Source: an uncultured Lachnospiraceae bacterium (lineage in GTDB: Bacteria; Bacillota; Clostridia; Lachnospirales; Lachnospiraceae). Taken from it: 17,177 nt of DNA. Both the position numbers and the translations under genes were made by a program. Positions 6,647 to 13,865 of the stretch are shown here, one piece after another. The stretch's first letter is position 1; each line of letters starts with the position of its first letter. The DNA lies in assembly GCA_910585895.1 (NCBI GenBank), contig CAJUHY010000057.1, positions 1-17,177 on the forward strand, written 5' to 3'. The notes under the pieces were generated by a model, which did not search any database, was not told the origin of the DNA, and saw only the letters and a program-made list of their open reading frames with translations.

Positions 6647-7993
6647 TTACATCTGCTTCTGTTTTTGTTTTTTCTGCTGTCTCCGTATCTTTGCACTGGG
6701 ATAAATCCGCTCCATCCGCTCATCTGAGAATCTTTCATCAATCCAGATTTCAACTCCATTATCAGCTGTGATGCCACAGGCGCGCTCACTGTACCGGTTC
6801 AAAGCAAGACCGGACAGCAACACATTTATTATCATGAAAATGAGCGTAAAACATGTAAGCCAGTTTCCAGTCTTTTTAGGGATTTTTTCAATCCACGCTG
6901 AAACCTTTGGATAGAGCAGTTTCATCCATACCCAGGCGGCAATTCCCCAGAAAAAGCAGAACAGAAGATTGATTCGTCCGCCCAAATTAAAGGGAATTTT
7001 GCTGTAATCCCAAAATACCGTACCAAAAGCTAACTCTGTAAATACACTGCATACATATTCATACGCACCGCCAAGCAGAGTCCCTGCCAGAAAGATATAC
7101 CGGTCTTCCTGATTACGGTAACGATACAAAAGAATGGTTATCCCTGCCACGCCAAATCCCCAAACCAGACTGAACGTTCCATATACTACACTGCTACGGC
7201 TCATCCAACTTCCCATGGAGAAACGACAGAACACCGTCTCTGTCAAATCTCCCAGAAATGCCCCCAGCATAAAAATCCAAAACACTTTACAAAAGCTGCA
7301 GCCGTAAGCAAACACTGTTTTTCGACAGACCCGCTCCTGTTCCGCCTCTTCTTCCTGCTGCTTCAGACTTGGATATGCCCGATTCACCCTCCGATGCACT
7401 AACCTGACAATAAACCCCTCTAAAGATTTTGACGCTTGGGTGAATCCTTCGGCAATCTCCAAAAATGCCGGATTTTGATTTTTTATTTTCAATAAAGCAG
7501 CGGTGGTAGTTACGGTATCCGCAGCGAGAATCACCAACGAAACAATCAACAATACCATGCCCGGAAGCCCAGGAACCCTACGGATTATCATAATAAAAAA
7601 TGGATTTATAAAGTCTACTGCAATCAGTCCCAGCAGCCCCCAGACAAGCGAGGCCGTAACACAAATGTAACCTCCTGCCTGAAACTTTTTTTCTGAATAA
7701 TTCCACAAACGCAGATGAAAAATTTTTTCCAATGCCAGACCTGTGATAAGCTCTGTCACTGTTCCAATTATTGTGCACCCCAGAAACAGATAAAACCATT
7801 TTCCTTTCAGGGAATCCATAAACACTAACATGAACACCATGGAAAATCCGTAAACCGGGCATAAAATTCCATTGAGAACTCCCCGGTTTACAAACTTCTT
7901 ATGCCCCGCCGCTGCATAAATAACTTCCAGGCACCAACCCAAAAAACTATATATTAAAAACATCCATATTTGTTCATATCCGGTGTATCTCAT
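6647..7993 (-). CDS. Membrane protein with two tandem CmpB-type (putative ABC transporter type IV) domains
   Basis: A 448-residue, largely hydrophobic protein built from two copies of the domain annotated as putative ABC-transporter type IV / CmpB (PF06541-like). Copy 1 (about 8-150) has FLIYSFLGWCLEVIYAA, KFVNRGVLNGILCPVYG, ELITGLALEKIF and LWNYS (96-100). Copy 2 (about 235-360) has FMLGAFLGDLTETVF, SSVVYGTFSLVWGFG, YEYVCSVFTELAFG and FWDYSKIPFN, then GGRINLLFCFFWG. About ten membrane segments are likely, with a charged linker (about 200-230) and a basic C-terminus ending KKQKQKQM. Some single-domain members are linked to ABC transport, but the function is not established, and no ATPase gene is nearby. 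The ATG at 7993 follows AAGGAG by 7 nt. It lies upstream of proB in the same direction. Confidence 0.8.
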   Translation of the reverse strand: MRYTGYEQIWMFLIYSFLGWCLEVIYAAAGHKKFVNRGVLNGILCPVYGFSMVFMLVFMDSLKGKWFYLFLGCTIIGTVTELITGLALEKIFHLRLWNYSEKKFQAGGYICVTASLVWGLLGLIAVDFINPFFIMIIRRVPGLPGMVLLIVSLVILAADTVTTTAALLKIKNQNPAFLEIAEGFTQASKSLEGFIVRLVHRRVNRAYPSLKQQEEEAEQERVCRKTVFAYGCSFCKVFWIFMLGAFLGDLTETVFCRFSMGSWMSRSSVVYGTFSLVWGFGVAGITILLYRYRNQEDRYIFLAGTLLGGAYEYVCSVFTELAFGTVFWDYSKIPFNLGGRINLLFCFFWGIAAWVWMKLLYPKVSAWIEKIPKKTGNWLTCFTLIFMIINVLLSGLALNRYSERACGITADNGVEIWIDERFSDERMERIYPSAKIRRQQKKQKQKQM

Positions 7994-8010
7994 CTTCTAT
8001 CTCCTTTATC

Positions 8011-8036
8011 CCATTGAGAAATTGCAATGGTTTCTC
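8011..8036 (-). promoter_or_regulatory. Overlapping alternative stem-loops just before the CmpB-like gene
   Basis: CCATTG (8011-8016) can pair with CAATGG (8025-8030), or GAGAAA (8016-8021) can pair with TTTCTC (8031-8036). The two hairpins share bases and exclude each other. They end about 6 nt upstream of the ribosome site of the gene starting at 7993. Whether they control anything is unknown. Confidence 0.35.
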
Positions 8037-8044
8037 ACAGAATA

Positions 8045-8084
8045 AGAAAGCGAAAAGTGCTTTTATCGGCATTTTCCGCTTTCT
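8045..8084 (-). terminator. Candidate terminator of the rnf operon, or leader hairpin of the next operon
   Basis: On the minus strand AGAAAGCGGAAAATGC pairs with GCACTTTTCGCTTTCT (16 positions, one wobble, one mismatch, 8-nt loop). It lies about 110 nt beyond the rnfB stop. The following tract is TATTCTG, poor in T, so termination is not certain. A perfect -10 hexamer (TATAAT at 8086-8091, without a clear -35) abuts it, so the hairpin could instead begin the CmpB-proB transcript. The rest of 8092-8196 holds no convincing gene. Confidence 0.5.
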
Positions 8085-8196
8085 CATTATAAAACTGCCT
8101 GGTACATTAACTCTTCGATTTACATTATCGTGACCGCTGCTAAACCTCAGGACACAACATCAGGACTCCTCCCAGCTCGCCGGGTTCCTCCTCATG

Positions 8197-8991
8197 TTAA
8201 CTACTGATAATTTTCTTAGGACATTTCTCTGCGCAGGCGCCGCAGCCAGTACATTTCTCATAATCAATATGCGCAATATTGTCTGTAACTGTAACCGCAC
8301 CCTCCGGACAGTTCTTTTCACAGAGGTGACAGCCAATACATCCAACGGAACAAGCTGCCATAACGTCTTTGCCTTTGTCCTTAGAATTGCACTGTACCTT
8401 ATTCTTAGCATCGTAAGGAATCAGTTCAATCAGGTTCTTCGGACAAGCTGCCACACATTTACCGCAGGCCTTACAAGCCTCCTTGTCTACCACGGCAATT
8501 CCATTGACAATATGTACGGCATCAAACGGACATGCTTTCACACAGCTCCCATACCCAAGACATCCGTAATTGCATCCTTTCGGTCCGCCATTGGGGATAA
8601 ATGCCATAGATGCGCAATCCTCCACGCCTGTATATTTATAATCCTGTTTTGCTTTTTCGCAGTCGCCGGCACATTTAACAAATGCTACCTTTCTTGCTCC
8701 CTCCTCGGCAGCAACTCCCATAATCTCGCCTATCTGTGCAGCTATGGGAGCCCCGCCCACGGGACATTGATTGACCGGCGCTTCTCCTTTTACAATAGCT
8801 GCCGCAAGACCAGAACATCCTGCATATCCGCAGCCACCACAATTATTGCCAGGAAGGACGCCCATGATAGCTTCTTCCCTCTCATCTACCTCTACTTTGA
8901 ACTTTTCCCCGAAAATTCCCAGGAATAAGCCAAGCAGGATACCGCTTCCGCCCACTACCAGGGCGGCAATGATAATTGCTCCTATATTCAT
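8197..8991 (-). CDS. rnfB: Rnf complex electron-transfer subunit RnfB
   Basis: The iron-sulfur subunit that takes electrons from reduced ferredoxin into the membrane-bound Rnf complex. The 264-residue product starts with a membrane anchor (3-27). A four-Cys cluster domain follows: NNCGGCGYAGCSG with C51, C54 and C59, then C76 (QCPVGG). Ferredoxin-type motifs come next at C140/C144/C150/C154, C173/C176/C179/C183, C218/C221/C224/C228 and C247/C250/C253/C257. Extra cysteines at C107, C111 and C126 suggest a further centre. At least five 4Fe-4S clusters are therefore expected, typical of clostridial RnfB. The ATG at 8991 is chosen because AAGGAGG lies 8 nt upstream and the anchor begins at once. 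An in-frame GTG at 9111 would add 40 unusual residues. It is the last gene of the operon. Confidence 0.95.
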   Translation of the reverse strand: MNIGAIIIAALVVGGSGILLGLFLGIFGEKFKVEVDEREEAIMGVLPGNNCGGCGYAGCSGLAAAIVKGEAPVNQCPVGGAPIAAQIGEIMGVAAEEGARKVAFVKCAGDCEKAKQDYKYTGVEDCASMAFIPNGGPKGCNYGCLGYGSCVKACPFDAVHIVNGIAVVDKEACKACGKCVAACPKNLIELIPYDAKNKVQCNSKDKGKDVMAACSVGCIGCHLCEKNCPEGAVTVTDNIAHIDYEKCTGCGACAEKCPKKIISS

Positions 8992-9111
8992 GTTTTTTTC
9001 CTCCTTAATTTTTAACAGTTCAGACACGCCATTCGCAAAGGCAACTACGTTGCTTTCCCGCTGTACGACCTCCGGTCTAAAGCTAACTTTGCTCATAAAA
9101 AGGCGCTCCAC
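8992..9111 (-). other. In-frame open leader upstream of rnfB
   Basis: Forty sense codons run from a GTG at 9111 straight into rnfB with no stop; an ATG at 9096 has GTGGAG 9 nt before it. The peptide (MSKVSFRPEVVQRESN, then VVAFANGVSELLKIKEEKN) is not part of RnfB proteins known to me and would sit in front of the membrane anchor. The segment also holds a small hairpin, GCAAC/GTTGC (9041-9053). It may be an untranslated repeat, a leader peptide or a real N-terminal extension. The strong ribosome site at the internal ATG argues against the extension. Confidence 0.35.
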
Positions 9112-9112
9112 T

Positions 9113-9171
9113 CATCCTCTGCATAATGTGCTCATCCATGCAAGCACGATTCGCCCATTATGCAGAGGATG
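9113..9171. repeat. Perfect 16-bp inverted repeat between rnfA and rnfB
   Basis: CATCCTCTGCATAATG (9113-9128) and CATTATGCAGAGGATG (9156-9171) are exact inverse complements around a 27-nt centre that itself holds GTGCT/AGCAC arms. In the rnf mRNA this would be a very stable stem 14 nt after the rnfA stop. There is no T-run directly after it on the minus strand (TTTTT comes 12 nt later), so read-through with RNA processing is as likely as termination. Confidence 0.8.
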
Positions 9172-9185
9172 GCTGAACTGTAAAA

Positions 9186-9761
9186 CTATATCATCCCTGA
9201 GAATCCCATGAAGGCGATTGACATCAAGCTGGCTGTAATCAACACAATTGCCGTTCCCTGAAAACGTTTCGGTATATCATTGTACTCAATTTTTTCACGG
9301 AGGCCCGCCATTATCACTATGGCGATGAAAAATCCTATAGATGTAGCCAGACCGTTTACCACACCCTGCAGTAAGTTATAACCTTTGGTCACATTGGTCA
9401 GCGCAACACCCAATACTGCACAGTTGGTAGTAATCAGCGGAAGGTATACACCCAAAGATTCATACAATGGGGGCATATTCTTCTTTAAGAACATTTCCAC
9501 AAACTGTACCAGGGATGCAATCACGAGGATAAACACGATGGTCTGCATATATTCCACATGGAACGGTGTGAGGATAAATTGGTAAATCAAACCGGTAACA
9601 AACGATGCCAGCGTAATAACGAAGATAACTGCGCCGCCCATGCCGGCCGCAGTATTTGTCTTCTTGGAAACTCCCAGAAATGGGCAGATTCCAAGGAACT
9701 GGCTTAACACTACATTATTTACAATGGCAGAGCCGATTGCAATCATCAATAATTCTTTCAT
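9186..9761 (-). CDS. rnfA: Rnf complex membrane subunit RnfA
   Basis: A 191-residue integral membrane protein, homologous to RnfE and NqrE, with about six membrane helices. RnfA and RnfE sit face to face, and two conserved cysteines of each hold an iron-sulfur centre in the membrane. Here these are C26 (SQFLGICPFLGVSKK) and C114 (LITTNCAVLGVAL). NNVVLSQFLG and SLGVYLPLI are family blocks. AGGAGG lies upstream of the ATG, which starts 12 nt after the rnfE stop. Together with RnfD and RnfE it forms the ion-translocating core. No anomaly is seen in the protein, but the space behind it is unusually long. Confidence 0.96.
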   Translation of the reverse strand: MKELLMIAIGSAIVNNVVLSQFLGICPFLGVSKKTNTAAGMGGAVIFVITLASFVTGLIYQFILTPFHVEYMQTIVFILVIASLVQFVEMFLKKNMPPLYESLGVYLPLITTNCAVLGVALTNVTKGYNLLQGVVNGLATSIGFFIAIVIMAGLREKIEYNDIPKRFQGTAIVLITASLMSIAFMGFSGMI

Positions 9762-9773
9762 CTATTCTGCCTC

Positions 9774-10451
9774 CTATTCTTCCGAGCTTTTCGCGGACGA
9801 TGCTAATTTCCCGGTACACATTGCAGACTGCGTACAGCTTGCACAGTCTCCGGTAAGGCATCCTGAGGGCGCTGCTAAGGGCTTGCCCTTCTTTTCCATT
9901 TTATCTCTGACAATGTTCATGCCTGCAACTAAAAATGCAAGAACTAAAAATGCTCCAGGAGCCATAATAAATACAGTAATTCCAAGATTTGCTCCCAGAA
10001 TCTGACGAATCAGACCGATAAAGGTAAGGCCAACCGTAAATCCAAGCCCCATACCGATACCATCAAAAATAGACGGCATAATGAAATTCTTAGAAGCGTA
10101 ACTCTCGGCTCTTCCGAGAATGATACAGTTAACAACAATCAAGGGAATATACACGCCCAAAGATGCGGAGAGGGCCGGCGTATACGCCTGCATGACAAAC
10201 TGTACAATTGTAACAAGGGATGCTACTACGACTATGTATGCCGGCATACGCACACCGTTCGGGATTACCTTACGGAACATGGAAATCAGCAGATTGGACA
10301 TTACAAGCACCACTGTTGTGGAAAGTCCCATACCTATACCATTGATTGCGGAGGAAGTTACCGCCAACGTAGGACACATACCCAACATCAGCACAAACGT
10401 TGGATTTTCTTTGATAATACCGTTATATAAACGTTCTGTATACTTATTCAT
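9774..10451 (-). CDS. rnfE: Rnf complex membrane subunit RnfE with Cys-rich tail
   Basis: A 225-residue membrane subunit with about six helices, partner of RnfA. Conserved cysteines for the shared intramembrane iron-sulfur centre are C26 (LMLGMCPTLAVTSS) and C109 (LIVVNCIILGRAE). Family blocks ENPTFV, MPAYIVVVASLVT and IPLIVVNC are clear. The C-terminal 30 residues after the last helix are hydrophilic and hold four cysteines (C198, C203, C206, C212; SGCLTGDCASCTQSAMC), a tail missing from the E. coli and Vibrio proteins. It could bind a metal or iron-sulfur centre on the cytoplasmic side. The ATG lies 2 nt after the rnfG stop, with GGAGG upstream. Confidence 0.95.
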   Translation of the reverse strand: MNKYTERLYNGIIKENPTFVLMLGMCPTLAVTSSAINGIGMGLSTTVVLVMSNLLISMFRKVIPNGVRMPAYIVVVASLVTIVQFVMQAYTPALSASLGVYIPLIVVNCIILGRAESYASKNFIMPSIFDGIGMGLGFTVGLTFIGLIRQILGANLGITVFIMAPGAFLVLAFLVAGMNIVRDKMEKKGKPLAAPSGCLTGDCASCTQSAMCTGKLASSAKSSEE

Positions 10452-10453
10452 AC

Positions 10454-11065
10454 TTAATTACCTCCCTGCAAAGCCTCTCTGAAATATACCAGACATGCAT
10501 TGACGCCATTGGTGACTGCCCTGGAAGAAATGGTTGCACCTGTGACCGCCTGAATTTCATTTTCTGCTGCCGGAGCAGATTTTACCACTGTATAGGTCTC
10601 CTCCGCCTTTCCTTCAAACTGGGAATAGAATGGCTCTTCCTGTACCAACACTCCGAGACCTGGCGTCTCGCTGATGGACGTGATAGAATATCCATTCAAA
10701 ACACCTTCATTCGTGATACCAACAGAAAATGAAATATCTGCCTGGCTTCCTTCATGAGAAGTAACGTTGATAACATAGCCCAGCACATTGCCGGAGGCAT
10801 CGACTGCTTTATTTACCGCTGTAATCTCATCATTGGGAAACTCACTTGCGGCAATGACTTCGGCAGCGCTTGCCGCATTGAACGCTGTATCCTCCTCAAA
10901 GGACGCTGCATCCGCAAACACGACTTTGTAAGCTTCATCCAATGCTGCTTTCTCTGCCGCCGCAATAGGCCCTTTGGTAATTTCATAGACTGCGCCAAGC
11001 AAAAATCCCAGTACCAGGGTAAAGGCAGTTAAAATCAACGCGTCATGTACAATCTTCTTATTCAT
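10454..11065 (-). CDS. rnfG: Rnf complex flavoprotein subunit RnfG
   Basis: A 203-residue subunit with one N-terminal membrane helix (about 9-28) and an extracytoplasmic FMN-binding domain. Covalent FMN attaches through a phosphoester bond to the last Thr of the S/TGAT motif, seen here as AVTGATISSRAVTNGV (T178). The block ISETPGLG precedes it, as usual for the family. The region from about 50 to 75 is rich in Ala and Glu and looks low in complexity. FMN attachment needs the transferase ApbE, which is not in this window. The gene overlaps the end of rnfD by 8 nt and has AAAGGAGG upstream, indicating coupled translation. Confidence 0.94.
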   Translation of the reverse strand: MNKKIVHDALILTAFTLVLGFLLGAVYEITKGPIAAAEKAALDEAYKVVFADAASFEEDTAFNAASAAEVIAASEFPNDEITAVNKAVDASGNVLGYVINVTSHEGSQADISFSVGITNEGVLNGYSITSISETPGLGVLVQEEPFYSQFEGKAEETYTVVKSAPAAENEIQAVTGATISSRAVTNGVNACLVYFREALQGGN

Positions 11066-11999
11066 GCTGCTTTACCTCCTTTTTCTGACCAAATGCCCTT
11101 GGAATTGTAAACTTCTCAATAATCGGCACCAAAAGGTTGCCTAAAATAATAGCAAAGGAAACTCCCTCGGCATTAGCGCCGAAAACGCGGAATAACCCGG
11201 TAAGAACGCCCAGCAGGATTCCAAATACAATTTTGCCTGTCGGGGTTATCGGAGAAGTCACATAATCGGTTGCCATGAAAAATGCACCCAGCATCAAACC
11301 GCCGCCGCAAAGCTGCGCGGTCAGATAATTCATATCAAACCCATGTCCGCCAAATAACAGGATGAACACAGCGAAAGAAATGATATAGCTGGCTGGAATC
11401 CTTAAATCGATAACACCTAACATAATCAGGATAATTGCCCCAACCAGAATAGCAATTACGCTGGTCTCGCCAATGGTTCCCGCTGTAGTTCCCAGAAACA
11501 TTTTCATCGTATCCACAGCCTCACCATTTCTTATCAACGCCAAAGGCGTTGCCCCGGTAACGCCATCGTATGTATAACTTGTCATTGTCCCTGCAAATGA
11601 TACCAGCAGGAAACATCTTGCGCCCAACGCAGGGTTCATAAAATTCTGACCCAGACCTCCGAACAGCATTTTAACGATGATAATCGCAAATACGCTGCCT
11701 AAAACTGCCTGCCAGATTGGCAGCGTATGAGGCAGATTTAATGCCAGCAAAAGACCTGTCACCACTGCACTGAAATCATTGATGGTACTCTTTTTATGTA
11801 TCAGCTTCTCAAAAACCCACTCAGAAGCCACACAGACTGCAACACAGACTAAAACCAGCGCCAACGCACGGATTCCGAAATTGATAACGCCAAAAACAGT
11901 TGCCGGCAGTAACGCGATGATTACATAAAGCATAATTCTGGCGGATGTATCTTTATCACGGACATGCGATGATGATGATACATTATATAAATCACTCAC
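11058..11999 (-). CDS. rnfD: Rnf complex membrane flavoprotein subunit RnfD
   Basis: A 313-residue integral membrane subunit homologous to NqrB, with about nine to ten helices. It carries covalent FMN on the last Thr of the TGAT motif (DGVTGATPLALI, T151). Other family landmarks are HVRDKDTSARIM at the N-terminus, FGGLGQNFMNPALGAR, and the C-terminal FMATDYVTSPITPTGK followed by EGVSFAIILGNLLVPIIE. RnfD is thought to form part of the Na+ or H+ path. The start codon is GTG at 11997-11999 with AGAGGTG 7 nt before it; no in-frame ATG fits the conserved N-terminus better. An 89-nt gap separates it from rnfC and shows no clear promoter or terminator. Confidence 0.95.
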   Translation of the reverse strand: MSDLYNVSSSSHVRDKDTSARIMLYVIIALLPATVFGVINFGIRALALVLVCVAVCVASEWVFEKLIHKKSTINDFSAVVTGLLLALNLPHTLPIWQAVLGSVFAIIIVKMLFGGLGQNFMNPALGARCFLLVSFAGTMTSYTYDGVTGATPLALIRNGEAVDTMKMFLGTTAGTIGETSVIAILVGAIILIMLGVIDLRIPASYIISFAVFILLFGGHGFDMNYLTAQLCGGGLMLGAFFMATDYVTSPITPTGKIVFGILLGVLTGLFRVFGANAEGVSFAIILGNLLVPIIEKFTIPRAFGQKKEVKQHE

Positions 12000-12088
12000 A
12001 ATAAGACACCTCTTTCTCTCTCTATTCCCGCGGACAACGGTTCAAAACAACACCTGCCCGCTACGGGGTATTTAAATTGCTTTTCCAT

Positions 12089-13411
12089 TTATTTTTTCTT
12101 TCTTCTCTCTGCGAGAATCTGCTTTTTCATCGTTCTGATTGACTGTGCAAGGGGGATCTTGGCCGGACAAATATAACTGCAGCTTCCGCACTCAATACAC
12201 TCCATGCCGTTCCATTTCTCAAATTCCCCCATCTCACCATGATTGGCCATCTTTGCCAGTCTGGTGGGAATAATCTGCTCCGGGCAGGCCGATACGCAAC
12301 GCCCGCAGTTAATACAAGCCGTAGTCTCGCTTGCCGAAACATCATCTTTGGCAAGACAAAGCAAGGAGGACGACGTCTTAGTAGTCGGAATATCCAGACC
12401 AAACATGGAAAATCCCATCATCGGACCGCCGGAAATAACCTTTTGCGGCTGAACTTTAAAACCGCCCGCCTCTTCTAACACCTCTGCATAACTCATACCA
12501 AGGCAGATATTAAAGTTTCCGGGCTCCGCAACCGCATCGCCAGTGACTGTAAAGATACGGTTCATAACCGGCTTACCAAGTTTTACTGCATTATAAACAG
12601 AAATCAATGTCTCTACGTTATCTACAATACAGCCTGCATCTGCCGGAAGCATGGTAGAATTAATTTCCCGCTTGGTAGTTGCATATATCAGCTGACGCTC
12701 ACCGCCCTGCGGATATTTTGTCTTTAATGGACAGACTTCCATGCGAGGTTCATCTTTGGTAAGTTCCTGCATTTTCTGAATACAGTCCGGCTTATTGTCC
12801 TCAATACCAAACAGACCCTTGGCATTATCAAACAGCTGCAGGACAATCCGCATACCCTCTATTAACTCTTTCGGATTCTCCAGCATACGCCGGTAGTCTG
12901 CCGTCAGATACGGCTCACATTCTGCACAGTTGGCAATTATGTACTCTATCTTCTCCGGTTCTTTCGGCGATAACTTTACATGCGTCGGGAAACCTGCGCC
13001 TCCCATACCTACAACGCCTGCCTCTTTCACTTTGTTGATAATGTCTTCTTTAGAAAGAGACTTTACATCGCTGACCGGTGAAAATTCCACTTCCTTCATC
13101 TCTCCATCGTTCTCAATAATAATGGAATTCACCATATCCCCTACTGCACCTCTGCGCGGTTGGATTGCTTTCACTTTACCGGATACGGAAGAGTAGATTG
13201 GTGCAGATACGAAACCGCCTGCCTCTGCAATTTTCTGCCCTCTCAGCACAGTATCACCTACAGCGACAACCGGGCTTGCCGGCGCCCCAATATGCTGGGA
13301 AACAGGAAATACCAGTTCACTTTTGGGTAAAATCTCACGTATCGGCTTGTCTTTGGAGAATTCTTTTCCGTCGTGCGGATGAACGCCGCCCTTAAATGTC
13401 ATGAAACCCAT
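12089..13411 (-). CDS. rnfC: Rnf complex NADH-binding subunit RnfC
   Basis: A 440-residue peripheral subunit that carries FMN and two 4Fe-4S clusters and transfers electrons to NAD+, so it is the exit of the ferredoxin:NAD+ pathway. The N-terminal barrel-sandwich part holds TFKGGVHPHDGKE. The NAD(H)/FMN fold has GMGGAGFPTHVKL (135-147) and NCAECEPYLTADYRRM (161-176). Cluster ligands are C366/C369/C372/C376 and C405/C408/C411/C415, in the patterns CINCGRCVSACP and CIECGSCSYICP. The lysine- and arginine-rich end (AERRKKK) is usual. The ATG at 13411 has only a weak GTGGGG upstream; a second in-frame ATG at 13402 has no better site. It is the first gene of the rnf operon. Confidence 0.96.
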   Translation of the reverse strand: MGFMTFKGGVHPHDGKEFSKDKPIREILPKSELVFPVSQHIGAPASPVVAVGDTVLRGQKIAEAGGFVSAPIYSSVSGKVKAIQPRRGAVGDMVNSIIIENDGEMKEVEFSPVSDVKSLSKEDIINKVKEAGVVGMGGAGFPTHVKLSPKEPEKIEYIIANCAECEPYLTADYRRMLENPKELIEGMRIVLQLFDNAKGLFGIEDNKPDCIQKMQELTKDEPRMEVCPLKTKYPQGGERQLIYATTKREINSTMLPADAGCIVDNVETLISVYNAVKLGKPVMNRIFTVTGDAVAEPGNFNICLGMSYAEVLEEAGGFKVQPQKVISGGPMMGFSMFGLDIPTTKTSSSLLCLAKDDVSASETTACINCGRCVSACPEQIIPTRLAKMANHGEMGEFEKWNGMECIECGSCSYICPAKIPLAQSIRTMKKQILAERRKKK

Positions 13412-13449
13412 TTCTCGTGCCCCACTTTCTTTTAAATTTTATATAGTAA

Positions 13450-13480
13450 AGTATACCATATTCTATATCTATTTCTACAG
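13450..13480 (-). promoter_or_regulatory. Candidate extended -10 promoter of the rnf operon
   Basis: On the minus strand TGGTATACT (13450-13458) is an extended -10 (TGnTATAAT-like), about 40 nt upstream of the rnfC start. The -35 zone (about 13474-13480, TGTAGA) is a poor match, as expected for extended -10 promoters. The surroundings are very AT-rich. No terminator is evident between the TSCPD gene and this site, so some read-through from upstream is possible. Confidence 0.5.
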
Positions 13481-13549
13481 TTTTTTTATATTTTCGACAA
13501 AAATTCATCTATTCCCACATTTTGCCAAATTGCTCTGCCACGCCCATCA

Positions 13550-13804
13550 CTATTTCTGAGCTTCATACGCTGCCCGGCAGGCTTTTGCCAGCTGGTCCCC
13601 GCAGGAAGTCTGTTTGACCCCGCATTGAAGCCCGGACAATTTTTCCTCAATCTGTTCCACTGTCCATCCATCTACAAGGCGCGGTATCGCTTTCAGGTTG
13701 CCGTTGCAGCCTCCCGTAAAAGTAACATTCGTTACAACATTCCCTTCAATATTCAAACTAATCTGGCTTGAACAAGTCCCCTTTGTCTTATAAGTATATT
13801 CCAT
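13550..13804 (-). CDS. Small stand-alone TSCPD-domain protein
   Basis: An 84-residue protein that is essentially one TSCPD domain. This cysteine-containing domain is best known as the C-terminal piece of adenosylcobalamin-dependent class II ribonucleotide reductases and also occurs as small free proteins in Clostridia (the TIGR03905 type). Visible features are YKTKGTCSSQISLNIEGN (C11), the glycine-rich turn FTGGCNGNLKAIPRL (C33) and CGVKQTSCGDQLAKAC (C61, C68, C76). The function of free forms is unknown; metal or nucleotide-reductase links are only suggested. AGGAAG lies just before the ATG. It sits between a CbiK-type chelatase and the rnf operon, all on one strand, 61 nt from the chelatase stop. 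Confidence 0.85.
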   Translation of the reverse strand: MEYTYKTKGTCSSQISLNIEGNVVTNVTFTGGCNGNLKAIPRLVDGWTVEQIEEKLSGLQCGVKQTSCGDQLAKACRAAYEAQK

Positions 13805-13865
13805 AATCTTCCTACCTTTCCTAAAATATAAATTAATAAAACGACACTATCAGAATACCATATTT

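Noticed and set aside
7994..8196. T-box or proline-responsive riboswitch upstream of proB operon
   Set aside because: No T-box consensus, specifier loop or matched terminator/antiterminator pair could be found; only short hairpins are present.
8194..8928. 244-codon open frame on the plus strand opposite rnfB
   Set aside because: It is the antisense shadow of a Cys-rich gene; no ribosome site, no recognisable motif, and rnfB is certain on the other strand.
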